This document shows, piece by piece, positions 21,646-33,240 of a stretch of DNA of 64,000 nt. Both the position numbers and the translations under genes were made by a program. The notes under the pieces were generated by a model. The model was not told the origin of the DNA, searched no databases, and worked only from the letters and a program-made list of their open reading frames with translations. Source of the DNA: Monodelphis domestica (Eukaryota > Chordata > Mammalia > Didelphimorphia > Didelphidae); NCBI RefSeq assembly GCF_027887165.1, contig NC_077227.1:348097707-348161706 (forward strand). Reading direction: 5' to 3'. Position 1 is the stretch's first letter; every line of letters begins with the position of its first letter.

Positions 21646-22925
21646 GACTAGTAAATTTCTAAATGTATATAAGATTGGGGAGGAGGCAGAAATTTAGTAG
21701 AAGTAACAGTGAAGAAGTAGGGGTCACTATGAACAGAACCTGAAGACACTTTGGCTACAGTTGAATTTTTCTTTTGTGGCATTATATTATAACATGGGAG
21801 GGTAAATATGGGAAGAAGATGAGTGGGAAAATAGGAAGGAGTGGGTAAATCACCACTGTCTAATCAAGGGCTAGCAATAAAGGAAAAATTACCTGTCTGG
21901 TCTCAGAAAGAGAACTCATAGAAGAGTAAAGAAGAGGAGGAAATGATTGAAAAGGTGAATATAAAAGAGGCCTTACTTTTGAGGTAGGATAGGGATGAAG
22001 TGATGAATGCTCCTATGGTTGAGGGGTAAAGAAAATGGTTGGTGAGGAAGATCAAACCTTACATCAGATAAGACCTGAGAGATTTGGTGCTTGAAAAGCC
22101 CCCTTTTTGGGAGGTGGTTAGTTGAAACCCCTTTGGGCAACTAGTACAAAGAGGAGTCAGAGATCATGGACCTAAGGAAATTTCCAGGCAAATATAGAAA
22201 GAAAGATCAACAAGAAGGACGTGGATTAGGGATGTGTGAGGGGTTCTAACATGGCACAATATCCTTTCTTACACCTGCAACAATTATCATTGTTTTGGGA
22301 GTGAGGTACAATGGAAAAGGGAAATCCGTAGAATAAGCCCTGTCACATGGTAATAGAAAACACCTTTAAGGAAGAGCTTAAAAAGAAAAGAGAGAGAGAC
22401 CAGATAATTATAGACCTATAGACAGTTGAATATAAATATAATATAAATTATATATTATATATAAAATATATAATAATAATAATAATAAAATATATAATAA
22501 TAAAAATAAATAATATAATATAAAATATAGACCTATAATAATAATATAGACCTATAATCTCTATAATAATAATTATAGAGATCATGAATCAGAAATTGAG
22601 TATAGAGTTAACAGAAATCGAATGATGAGAGTAAAAGTAAACCTTTTTTGGAAAGGGGCACAAATAAGAAACTAAAAAAACTAGAACAGGAATAACTGAA
22701 GTATAGGTGAAAAAGGAGAATCTATTTGACCAACTGAGAGGAAAAAAAATGGAAGAAATATATAATAAGGCAAAAGTTGGAGAGAAAAGGGAACTAGTAA
22801 ACAAAACCCTAAAGGAAAAGGTTTAACAAAATAGTAGAGAATGAAGAGTTATGAGAAGAGCACCAGTGGAAATAGGGCCACCATAAAAAGAAAGATTAAA
22901 GTAAACTAACTGAAGTAAAATAATG
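21646..22925. other. Purine-rich unrecognised stretch
   Basis: A/G-rich on the plus strand over more than 1 kb. This could be the purine-rich 3' part of the neighbouring L1/HAL1-like element, but I cannot confirm it. There is no coding frame of note. Confidence 0.35.
22430..22590. repeat. AT-rich low-complexity tract with (ATA)/(AAT) runs
   Basis: Runs of TAA and ATA interrupted by three copies of a phrase like 'atagacctataat'. Directly visible. Confidence 0.9.
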
Positions 22926-23514
22926 CTCAGTTTACATCAGAAGTGGGGAAACTCTTAACTTAATAAAATAAATTTATTTTTGAATCAAAAGGGATGTTAA
23001 ACATAGACCTCTTTTCTTTGTTGTTTAGAAAATCATTCTGATTCACAATATATTCTGAATTTTCCTCTTATTGCTAAAAATAGAGAAATGTATAGCTCTG
23101 ATTATGACACACACAGAGTTGTAGCTAGGTATGTGATTATACATTTTTAACAAGAGGCTGTCTCAGAAAAATGAATACTTGGCATACTTTTAAGTTTAAT
23201 CTTCAATATGATCATTTCTCTGTCATTTTGTTAAACCAGGAAATCATCAAAACAATAAATCAGCCACTTATTTGTAGCATTTTTCTGATTTCCTGAGATG
23301 TAAATTTTCATGCTAAAAATTTGACAGTTAACTCTCATGAGTTAGTCTGAAGTGGCTCCAGCATGCCCTTAGGTCTTAAAGATCCTAACCTTAGGAAATC
23401 ATCAAGTACAAAGAAAAAATAAGGGTAGTGTGATGAGAGAAGAGGATGTTTGTGAAATGTGTCATGCAGATATAATCAACATATATTGGCAATTAATTAG
23501 ATATGAAGAGTGAA
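22926..23514. other. No recognised feature
   Basis: Single-copy-looking AT-rich sequence. Confidence 0.4.
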
Positions 23515-24135
23515 AGGGTTTAAGAAGTTTTTGAAGTTGCAAACCCATATGACTATAAGGAAGGGAGTAAAAGCCCTGACAGAAATAAGGAAGTTGAGGA
23601 AATGGGTGGGTTTAGAAAAAAAATAACGAGCTTTGATTTGGACATATCGAATTTGGGATGCCTTTGGGACATCCAGTTTGAATATCTAATAGATAATTGG
23701 TTAATATAGGGTGAGAGCTGGGCAGAGTGACTACTGGCTGGATATATTGATATGTCATCTACATAAAAATAATTAAACCCATGGGAGTAGATAAGGTCAT
23801 GGAGAGAGGGAGTATGCAGGGAAAAGAAAGGCCAGGACACAATCTTACGATTACATCCACTCTTAGGGGGTGGGATATGGATGATGATCTAGTAAAAGAG
23901 CTAAGAAGGAATAGATGAGATGATCAATATTGTAAAATGCTACAGAGTGGTCCACGAGGGTAAGAACTAAAGAAAGGTCATTAGATTTGACAATTAAGAG
24001 ATCATTGGTAGTTTTGTTAAGAACAAATTAACTTGCATGATAGAATCATGAATGAAATTGCAGAAGGTTAAGCAGTGAGAAGAAAGGGAGTAGAAGCAGT
24101 GGTCAAAGAACAGTCAATTATTTTTGGGAAATAAT
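23515..24135 (-). mobile_element. L2 LINE reverse-transcriptase region, reverse orientation
   Basis: The minus-strand frame 23840-23553 keeps recognisable L2 reverse-transcriptase blocks: 'FNYFYVDDISIY', where YVDD occupies the catalytic YADD-type box, and 'SNWMSQRHPKFDMSK' further on. Upstream coding sequence on the minus strand (plus-strand 23930-24135) is present but broken. Stops and frameshifts make it a dead copy. Only the RT palm region is represented. Confidence 0.85.
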
Positions 24136-24520
24136 ATCCTAAAAACAGTAAGAAGAATCATTTCATGAGAGAGTTGATTATTTCTTATTATAGGGATTTT
24201 GATAAATGTGAGCAAGAATACTTTAAAGGGGAACATTTTGTATCAAACATTTGTTAGAGGGAATTAGTCCTGTGCAATTCCATGGATTTGGGAGCTCAGT
24301 AATATAGATACACTCTCCAATGGTACAAATGCCCAGTATTCATATCCCCTTGGAAATCTCAGGTCATCCACCTAGTTTGCTTTCTCTTCACCTTCTATGC
24401 ATGTCAATATAGCACAAGGACTGTCTGGTTATTTTTTTACCTCACTAGATGATGAGTCTACCTCCTTTTTTCATTATATACCTTTCTGTTGATATTATAT
24501 ATGGGGAAGGAGGGGGGTGA
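24136..24520. other. No recognised feature
   Basis: Nothing I can name. Confidence 0.4.
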
Positions 24521-24524
24521 AAGA

Positions 24525-24797
24525 AGGGAAATAAACATTTATCCAGTACTTACTATTTGCCAGGCAAATAAGTCAAAGCACGATTTTTCCTCTTACAAAT
24601 ATTGTCTCATTTGATCCCCACAATAATTCAATAAAGGAGGTGCTATTATAATCCCCATTTTGTAAAGAAACTGGAGCAGACAAAGCTTAAGTGATTTTCC
24701 CAGAGTCACACAGAAAGAAAGTGTCTGAGGCCAGATTTGAACTTGAATCTTCCTGACTCAAGGTCAAGTACTCTATCCACTTTGCAACCAGCTCACA
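24525..24797 (-). mobile_element. Near full-length CORE-SINE (Mar1/SINE1-like), reverse orientation
   Basis: Reversed L2-like tail 'taaacatttatccagtact', then 'gatccccacaataattcaa', 'gtgattttcccagagtcac' and 'ttcctgactcaaggtcaag', and the reversed head near 24795. Confidence 0.85.
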
Positions 24798-24920
24798 TGC
24801 CATTTCCCCCATTTAGTTTTTGGATAATAATTTGTGGTTCAGCATCTGTCTAAGGACTTTGAATTTCCACAGACTTGACTTGATCCTGATGGCCAATCCC
24901 CCAAGAAGGTCAATTGTGTT

Positions 24921-24943
24921 TTTTGTTGTTGTTGTTGTTGTTT
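24921..24943. repeat. (TTG)n microsatellite
   Basis: Seven TTG units after a T-run. Confidence 0.9.
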
Positions 24944-25498
24944 TGGTTTGCTTTTAGCATATTATCCTCACCAGGCGTTAACACATTGAAAACTTACAAA
25001 AGAAAAGTTTAGATATATCTGTGTACTTATTTCTCTAAATTTGAGCAAGAGAGTACTCAGGCACTGTGAACCAATGAGAATTTGGAATGGGGTAGCCTTT
25101 GCTTTATTCCAATTTTAAAAATCAGTGGAATACTAAGCATCAGAGGAATTTATGAACAAATTCAAAAATATAAAGTACTCAGATAGCTTATCAGCTCCTC
25201 CCAGAAGGAAATTAAATTCAAGGCTTGCTGTTAGCACAACCCACTGCTATTCCAATGAGTCTCTTTTTCTGCTAGAGTACTACAAAACTTCTTTAGGAGT
25301 AATGGTATCATTCTGTGGTTTAGATTCTCCTAGAAGGTAAAAGTATCTTGGAAAGTACTAAACAGACAACCCTCTTTCCATTGGACTTTCATGTTTCATG
25401 TAATTCACTGATGTATTCCAAATAAAACAATGAGCAGGATCTCTGTGGATTATTCTATTCCTTTTCTAAAACACATAATAATGCATCAGGAAATCATA
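24944..25498. other. No recognised feature
   Basis: A 62-codon frame at 25152-25340 shows no domain. Confidence 0.4.
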
Positions 25499-25545
25499 TC
25501 TCTGTCTCTTTGTCTCTGTCTCTCTGTCTCTCTATCTCTCCCTAC
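25499..25545. repeat. CT-rich (TCTCTG)n tract
   Basis: Imperfect 'tctctgtctc' units. Confidence 0.85.
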
Positions 25546-25689
25546 CTCATAGTCTCTGAACTCTAAAATTCAGGAATTCTTGAATTTGGGGTTACACATA
25601 GAAATCTTCCGTTTCTGGCAAGATGCTAAAAATCTGAGATTGCACTAAGTAGAGAATTCAGAATCTGTCCCTTCCCAACTTCCCCCTTT

Positions 25690-25746
25690 ACACACACACA
25701 CACACATACACACACATACACAACACTACACAAACACACACACACA
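25690..25746. repeat. (CA)n microsatellite
   Basis: CA dinucleotides interrupted by TA and CT steps, followed by CACAGAG. Confidence 0.9.
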
Positions 25747-27104
25747 GAGTTGTGTTGCTTTTATCATTCTGAAATTGTTTTCCATTTTAGCCAGTTAAAA
25801 ATGCCTCTCTTATTCCACTGTTAATAGTTGGATAATCCAGTATTTGCTAAGAATATACTTGGTATTAGTAACCTCTGACTCATCCAATGTACCATTTAGC
25901 ATTGGACAATGTTAAAAATAAGATGTGTCCCTTTAAAATATATGTTGCTCTTTGTTCAATTGTATAGTCTTGAATAGAAGATATTACCCTGTGCTTCTGA
26001 TCTAAATCATCATTACTATTCCTGGGAAATGGAGGAAAAGAGAAAAACAACTCTCCCATTTATTCCTTGTTGCACTACAGAAGATATAAGGAAAATGGCA
26101 AAGAGGAAGTTCTAGAGAGTGAGAAATAGGATTTTACTTCTATAGAACATGAAGAAAATTGGGCTACTCATTAGGAATTTCGAATGTTCTTTCAGCACAA
26201 GTCTACTGTATATATGCAAATTCCTACTGGAAGGTGCTCTTCAACTGATACCAAAGAGTGACCCCCAACATCTAATCAGGGTGAGTGAAGAACCGCTTGA
26301 GTCAAGAACCCTCCTATCCATCACCCTGACAGTAACAAATGTTGCATTCCCATCATGAGCTTCTCCTTTGTCTTTTGGTTAAGGACCAACTTTACTTTAC
26401 ACCTTTTCTATTACCTATAAAAATGAACCTATGCAATGCTATGCCCCATTTTATGTGCTTTCTCATCTTTGGACTTTCAAATTGAGCTTTAGCAAAAGTA
26501 GGATCAGGAAGAAATTTCTCTAACACACCCCCAAAAGGAAAAAGTAATGACTTGCAGGAGGAGCACACGGACAATAACATGTGCTTGTCCAGGTATCCAG
26601 GCTACCTTAACCTCTGGCATCTGGATACTCTGGTTCCTTTTCTGAGCACAGAGCAAAAATGGGAGTGGATTTTCCCAGCCTTAGGGATTATTTTCCTGGA
26701 TAATCCCAGGTTTAAGAATGACTCCTTTCAAGAATTCTCAAGAGATTGAGAATTCCTGAGTCCTTTAGACTCAGACATTCTAGAAAGTGGTTTCCTCAAC
26801 ATCATTCATTTTGCCAAAGTGGCCTAAGAAGTCGGATGACTAGCACTACATCATGGTGAGATAGAAGGAGAGAAGAAGCAGGAGACCTGAACACTGCCAA
26901 CTTTGCATATTACTGTGACATCTTTAAAGACTTAGCATAAGGTGAATGGAGAATATTTGCTAAATATCCCCCAAAGCATCTTCTAAGGGTAATCTAATGG
27001 ATGATTTAAATGTTTTTTGTTTGTAAACTTCTTCCTGGTCTCCTGAGAATCCTTTGAATTTTATACATTTTCTGTCATTGGTGAAATAAAGGTTGCTTCA
27101 TGTA
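25747..27104. other. Unrecognised, apparently single-copy stretch
   Basis: About 1.35 kb without repeats I know. Frames at 26149-26358, 26392-26580 and 26552-26749 are 62-69 codons, overlap on opposite strands and have no domain. Confidence 0.4.
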
Positions 27105-27106
27105 TG

Positions 27107-27139
<33 letters not shown>

Positions 27140-27143
27140 TATT
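27105..27143. repeat. (TA)n microsatellite
   Basis: About 38 bp of alternating TA with a single GT interruption. Confidence 0.9.
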
Positions 27144-28487
27144 TTACTCTGAGTACCAAAGTTGGGGAGCCCATTACCCACATTTGAAGAAACATAGATA
27201 CAAGATATACCAGAACACCTGTGAGTCCCTTGAGTCTTAAGTATTTTTTATATGGATGAGTGAAAAATTATGTCTGCCTTATACCCAAAATGAATTTAGC
27301 ACACTGAATTCCTAGGCAGGAATTGAAGTCTTGGTCACCCATATTTGAGGAAATCCAAACATGATATTTATTTAAGCTTTATTTTTACAGACTTCTTTAG
27401 AGAACACCAAGTGGGAGCAATGAACCAGAGAGTGCAAATTACCCTTTGAGGCTCAGGTCTCCAAGACTGAACCCAGTACATGTAAACTCCAAGTTTTAGG
27501 AGCTATCTGAGCCACCCATGACTAATTCTACTAATACATCAAATAGGATTTTGTATAGTGAAGACTATAAGTGAGTTAAGAATTGGGAGAAAGGAAAGAT
27601 CATGAACTGGAATTAACCCAGGGAGGTAGGGAAAAATATTTTTGAGAAAAGGAATCAAAAACTTTTGCAGTCCACCATAGAATCTTAAAGAGTAAAGAAA
27701 GTAGATCAGATAAGTGATTTGATATGCCAATTAGCTAATAGGCCATCCATGTAGCCACTGGAGGTCACCAAACTGTCAGCTTGAAACTGAATAGCAGTTC
27801 CTTTGACAGCCCTCCCAAGTCATGGCCCAAATCACCCAAGGGACTTGCTAATGGAAAGAGAAAAGCATTATCAGCAATTTCTCCAAGGTGCACCTATGGA
27901 AGTACTATGTCAAACTAGAGCCTGATAAGTCAGTTCTGAAAACTTCATTTAAGCACTAATAGAAATCAAACTTTGGATGAACTTGACAACCATTGGCCAC
28001 CCCTGTTTCTGTCATCTCTTTTCTGGTCTTTCAAAATTAATCTCCTTTCTATTAGTAGTCATGGGTGAAATTTACAAGGGAAATTCATTTAGACCAATTT
28101 CAAGAGAAGAAAATCACAAAGTCAATTGAAAATGTATTAATCTCTGGTAAAGAAGGCCTTGTTTGACCTTATTAACTGGTTTAATGGGAAAGAAATCCTT
28201 CTTTTGGTCTTGATTTTCCATTGTTGCCCAGAAGGTCTAATTTTTCCATTGATTCATTAACAGTGCTAAATTTTCATGGGTGCTAAATGCAATGGATAGT
28301 GCTCAAGATCACTAATGGAGGATTTTTAAGAAAGCAATCTTTAGTTACATAAGTATTATTGAGACAGAACCTTCATAGTGGAACTCCTGTCTCTACTACC
28401 ATATTGGTTTCCAAAGTAGCCAATTCTTGTTTATTCTGCCAATGGCTTAGTCCAGAGCTCTTAAAGATGGCACACTCTCTTGTTATT
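27144..28487. other. Longest unrecognised stretch in the central part
   Basis: About 1.3 kb with no named repeat, microsatellite or convincing frame (63 codons at most). This is a good place to look for conserved noncoding sequence. Confidence 0.4.
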
Positions 28488-28682
28488 AATTAGTGGATTA
28501 GTGGATTGAGAGTCAGGTCTAGAGATGAGAAGTTCTTCATTCAAATATGAATTCAGATGCTTCCTAGCTGGGTGATCCAGAGAAAATCACTCGAGTCTCC
28601 TTGTTTAGCCCTTACTGCTCTTCTGCCTTGGAACCAATATTCAGTATTGATTCTATGACAGAATGTAGGGTTTTTAGAAAAA
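28488..28682 (+). mobile_element. CORE-SINE, WSINE/Mar3-like
   Basis: 'ggattgagagtcaggtcta', 'ctgctcttctgccttggaa' and 'tattgattctatgacagaa' are in family order. The head is slightly truncated. Confidence 0.85.
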
Positions 28683-29245
28683 TGGCACACTCTACAGCTC
28701 TGGCAAAAAAGCTGTTTTAAAAAGACCATGTGTTCATTTCTCCCAGCCCCTCAAACGGGGTGAGCCTGGACGATGTGATGCTTATAGAAAAATGGATGCT
28801 CTGCTTAGAGTGGAACTGAGGCTAAGAGGTAAAGCTGTCCATCTCCCAAAATGGAGACAAATGAGAAAAAGAGGGAAAAAGGAGGTCAGAATGGGAAATA
28901 AAATCAATTTTCCAGGTCCTTCCAGGTATTGCATTACTGTATGACTTCATTCTTTGACAATAAAAACTCAGAGCACTTAAAACTAGAATCACAAATAAAT
29001 TTAAAGATAACCAGTAACAAAACTCAGTTTAAACATGAGTAATGCCATTAGTACTACCTTTAAAAATTTAGAGTATATAGTTTTCCTTTTTTTAAGTCAA
29101 AAACAAATAATGAAAGCATGGCTTTGTATATAATTTATAATCCCCTTTTGGTGTTGTTTTGCTTAAATTTGGGGGAGCCATTTTGTTTTGTTTTGTTGTT
29201 GTTAGAAACAATTTAGCAATAAAGAATTTTTTAAAAAAACAAATG
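28683..29245. other. No recognised feature
   Basis: Unassigned sequence. It ends in a GTT/TTG-rich patch near 29180-29205. Confidence 0.4.
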
Positions 29246-29247
29246 CC

Positions 29248-29452
29248 AAAGTTACAGCTAGGTAGCACAGTAGATAGGAAGTCAGGCCTTGAGTCATGAG
29301 GATCTAGGTTCAAATTTGACCTCAGACACTTCCTAACTATGTGACCCTGGGCAAGTTCCTTAACCCCAGTTGCCTAGCCCTTGTCATTCTTCTGTCTTAG
29401 AAATGATACTAAGACCAAAGGTAAGGGTTTGTTTCTTAAAAAAAAAAAAGGA
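29248..29452 (+). mobile_element. CORE-SINE, WSINE/Mar3-like, with poly(A)
   Basis: Head 'acagctaggtagcacagta', core 'gaccctgggcaagttcct', tail 'attcttctgtcttagaaat' and 'accaaaggtaagggttt', then A12. Confidence 0.85.
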
Positions 29453-29869
29453 CCTGGTGATCTTTCTTTTTTTCAAGCTATTATACCCAGCTAGGACATT
29501 GAAAAAAAGAATAAATATCATTAAACCATCCATAGCAACATGGTTTCCAATAGCCTAACTTGGAGAGGGGAGGAGGGATAGGGGAGAGGTTCTCTAATAT
29601 CTGCATAGAGAAGTCACCTGACAAAGAAACAATGGACTAAAAATGCAGAAGACAACACATTTTTAGACTTGGTCAGCATGGGAATCTGTTTTGCATATTT
29701 GTCACAAGAATCTTATTTTTGTTTTCCATTAAAACAGTGCTGAGGAGAATCATGTTTATTAATCTAGAACTATATTGTCTAAGAATAGAAAAAATACTCT
29801 GTAAGTAAAATAAACAAGATAATACCACTCTTCACTTTATTTCCTTCATTAATTTTTCTCTGGTGTAAG
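29453..29869. other. No firmly recognised feature
   Basis: May contain a 5' extension of the following repeat. 29690-29760 is T-rich like the segment upstream of the copy at 4310. Confidence 0.35.
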
Positions 29870-30065
29870 TGGTTTATGTCTTCTTTCACAACAGTATGAA
29901 CATGGATTTACATACTGTATACTAACACATGTACAACTGATATCATGTTACCTGCTGTCTTGGGAAGCAGGAAAAGGTAGGAGGGAGGGAGAGAACATGG
30001 ATCACAAAATGTCATAAAATAACTATTAAAATTGTATTGACATATAAAAAAATAAAAGAAAATTC
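29870..30065 (+). mobile_element. Dispersed repeat 3' end (unassigned family, copy 3)
   Basis: 'ctttcacaacagtatgaac', 'atgtacaactgatatcatg', a GGAGGGAGGG stretch and 'aaaattgtattgacatat', then an A-rich end. Same order as the other three copies. Confidence 0.55.
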
Positions 30066-30285
30066 AAAAAAAGAAAAACAAGTTGCATCAATATACACTC
30101 TGATACTTTCTATCTTCAATGCAAAGGTGGGGGAAAGGTGAGATTGAAGAGAAATGTATAAAAGCATGGCTGAGAAAGAAGGAAGAGAGGTAGACAAGTC
30201 TCTAGAAATGTCATGATACATTTAAATGAAAGATAACTCAACCTCTTTCGAGGAGGGGGTCAAGATATTGCCCCTTAGTCAGCAC
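30066..30285. other. A/G-rich spacer
   Basis: No named repeat. It separates the preceding tail from the RTE LINE. Confidence 0.35.
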
Positions 30286-31470
30286 CATCTAACTTACTTG
30301 CTAATTAGATTGATATGGCTTCCAAAGGAAATACCAGATTTGGATATAAACTTATCTGTGAAATCTTAAGAAGGATGATGGGAAATTATAAGCAAGTTCA
30401 CTTCATAAAGCCAAAAGGAACAATGGAGGGCAAAACCAGTTGAAAGAAAATTTGGCAAAATGTAACAAAGTAAAGTTCTTCTGAATCTATTTAATAGTGA
30501 AAATGGAAGTAGGACAAGAAATAGCAGGAAAATGGGAAAAATTTTAAAGAATCATTACAACTAACTTTTTTCTCCAACAAAGATAACAGAAGTCTCTCAT
30601 ATCTGAAAGCTAATGGCAGAGTCCCAATGTGCTTATAGAGGAGGGGAAAATGGCATAAAAGAGAAAAAATGGTAAAATCATAAGGTTTGAGTAAAGTATG
30701 TATAGAGAAAATCCATGCTAGAGGTGAACCAATTCTAAGGTTATTTTTAGACAAGAGATTTGATAGAGGGGATGATAGCAAAAGCAAGGAAAAGTCTCAG
30801 ATCTCATTAATACCAAAAAAAAAAATCTAGAAACACTAATAGTCTCCCTACTATATACAATCTTGAGAAATATCATCTATAAATGAGATGAATGTCCTTA
30901 ATGAAGATATTAGTAGGGAACAAAAGCTTTTCAAAAGCAATTTTCAGCAGTAGACCTTAGCTTTATCACTTCACAATCAACTAAAAGATATAGGAATGTA
31001 AGATTTTATTGTGTTTACTTTGTTTTCTCCCAAAAGAGTATTTGACTTGTAAAAAACCAAAATACCACCTTAAAGAATCTTTTTGTCTTCCACCTATCCA
31101 TCCAAATTTTTCAAGTCTTTGAAAATGATAACATAAATAAACCCATTTAGCAACTTTCTGATTATAAACACCAGGCAAGGCATAAAACATGCAAATATAT
31201 TCTCATTCTGCCATTGTGAGAAAGGAGATTCAAGTTGAAGAGTGATTCCCTGTGAAAGATGAGGGACTCCAAATGCTCCTGTTTGTGGATGAGATTGTGC
31301 TAATTGAATTAATGCCCAGGAAAGCATCTTAGGAGAATTCATTTTCAAAAGAGTTTGATCTGACTATTCATATAGGAAAAACCAAGTGGAAGAAGAAACA
31401 TTATTGCCAATTTTATGGTATATATTTTGTGGGAGCTTGTCCATATATGTATTTATGTATATGTATATAT
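30286..31470 (+). mobile_element. RTE-clade (BovB-like) LINE, RT region, 5' part
   Basis: Degenerate RT blocks are visible in frame: 'LLFVDEIVLIEL' at 31275-31310, where FVDE stands in for the catalytic FADD box, and 'IGKTKWKKK' at 31369-31395, a block that follows the box in RTE enzymes. Upstream sequence fits the RTE palm and finger region but has many stops and indels. An LTR (31471-32316) splits the element, which resumes at 32317. Confidence 0.7.
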
Positions 31471-32316
31471 TGTGAATCTTAAAATTTCTCAGACTTGTGA
31501 ATGTTAAAAATTCTCAGACTCTACTTTAGAACATTTGGTTAAGACCATTCCCCATTTTAAACAATGAAGGTACTTGATCAGGAATGTGAGAACTCTAACA
31601 TTACTCCACCCATACTTAAGCATACTTTAGGGGAAGATAAAGTTGTAAACTCCTTACTGAACAATGAAAAAGTACTTAACTCATACTTATAGTGAGGCAA
31701 AACCCTTAAGCTAAGTCTATTTTTAGATCTAATACAAAAAGGTGCTAAGTACCTATAAAAGGTCAAATTGATCACTAAAAGGTCAGGCAACTTGCAAACT
31801 TGCAAGGGACAAGTTTAACAAAAGAGGTGTGAAGTTTTAGTCTACCCAGAGAAGTTGAGAACTAAAGATGTGAATTAAGAATGGTCAGTCCTGTGAAAAT
31901 GTCTACTGTGATTGGTAGATGTGAAAACTTAGGGGAGGTGACATAGGAGAAATTTCTCTTTAAAAGGAGGCCAGAAGGCCTCTGAAGTAATTCAGCCTTG
32001 GAAGCTGAAGTGGAGCTCAGGAGCTGAACTGGTGGGTCTCTCTGAACACTAGAATCTTGCTTGGGACAAATCTTATGGTGAATGGATTAAAGACTGTCTT
32101 GTCTCTCTTAATGCTAAGGCCTAGGCCATTTTGTCCTAGGGCCCTCATACATTATTTCCTCTTACTCTCTCTCTCCCTTTCCTTGATTCCTTATTTGTAT
32201 TAATTAAAATCTCCATAAAAACCCAGCTGACTTGGGTATTTCATATTTGGGAATTTTTCCCATGGCGACCACTTTATTTTTAATATAAAATCAAGATACA
32301 AAATATTATCTTTACA
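31471..32316 (+). mobile_element. Solo LTR of an endogenous retrovirus-like element
   Basis: 846 bp, starting TGTGAA and ending TTTACA. A 25-bp tandem pair lies at the 5' end (31471-31495, 31496-31520). 'gtgattggtagatgtgaaa' and 'ggggaggtgacata' near 31909-31947, a TTTAAA element near 31958 and 'ggcgaccac' near 32263 match in order the LTR at 49784-50678 (opposite strand), so both belong to one related group. No internal viral genes are present. No clear target duplication was found, and the LTR lies inside an RTE LINE. Confidence 0.75.
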
Positions 32317-32745
32317 GTTTTGGCCATTCAAAGTCTTGAAACCATATTTTTTGCAGTCACAGTTTAAGGCAACCACTCTTTTAACTGTAACAGTATATGT
32401 GTAATGTGGGCAGCCTCCAAAGACTTAAAATGCATATTACACAAAGGGTGATGGAACTGTGCTTGGTGGATGTGAGCAGCCTGTGAAATGCAACCAGTGA
32501 AGAGCCTGGAAGAAAAGCATGAGCAAAGATGCCATCAAGGAATCACATAATAGGAAAAGAATTTGGGATAGTTACATGTCAAGGGTGAGAGATAGCAGAT
32601 TGACATCCTGAGTGTCTCACTGACACCCTTGCAGTGCCTGGAGAATGCAAGGAAGGTCTCTAGTAGACTTCCCATGGTGAACTTACAGGAGGACATGAAC
32701 AACAGTCACAGAGGATGGGCAAGCATGAAAGAGTTGCAATCTTCA
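32317..32745 (+). mobile_element. RTE-clade LINE, C-terminal part
   Basis: Continuation of the element at 30286. Sequence near 32440-32470 and 32570-32720 fits the RTE C-terminal coding region, but no frame is open. The match is by order and degenerate codons only. Confidence 0.55.
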
Positions 32746-32829
32746 TTAATGAAGGGAGTGTCTAAATCAAGTCAATCTCAGATATATTTGGATATTTGAG
32801 TATGGCAATAATTCTTCACATTTTCGTAG
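32746..32829. other. No recognised feature
   Basis: Short spacer. Confidence 0.4.
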
Positions 32830-32955
32830 CGTTTATCAAATTCAATTTAATTCAGTGTATCAAGCACTTATATGAAACACATTCTGCTAGGCATATGAGA
32901 TACAAAATCAGAAATGGATACCATCACTTTCCCTCAAGCAGCTTACACTCTCCTG
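32830..32955 (-). mobile_element. L2 LINE 3' end, reverse orientation
   Basis: 'tcaagcacttatatgaaac', 'gctaggcatatgagatac' and 'ccctcaagcagcttacact' are in reverse L2 order. Confidence 0.65.
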
Positions 32956-33240
32956 GAATGAAGGGCAGTGTAGTAGAGTGGGTAGAATATTGGAATGGGA
33001 GTCATGATTGATTCTTAACTTTGAAACCTACTGCCAATGTAACCATGAGATAGTTACACCCTTGCTGGGTTCTATTTCCATATGTGAATCCATCTCATTT
33101 TCCATTTTAATGCATATAGTAATAATGCACATGATAATTATCTATTTCAAAGGATTGGTGTGAAACTCAAATAATATGGGGCCCAGGAAACCCTCTGAAA
33201 ACTTGAAAGTCCTTTATATGTGAGTCATAATTATCATAGA
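32956..33240 (+). mobile_element. MIR/CORE-SINE, diverged
   Basis: 'gggcagtgtagtagagtgg' and 'ggaatgggagtcatgattg' at the head. 'tttcaaaggattggtgtga' and 'ttgaaagtcctttatatg' at the tail. The core is degraded. Confidence 0.6.
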
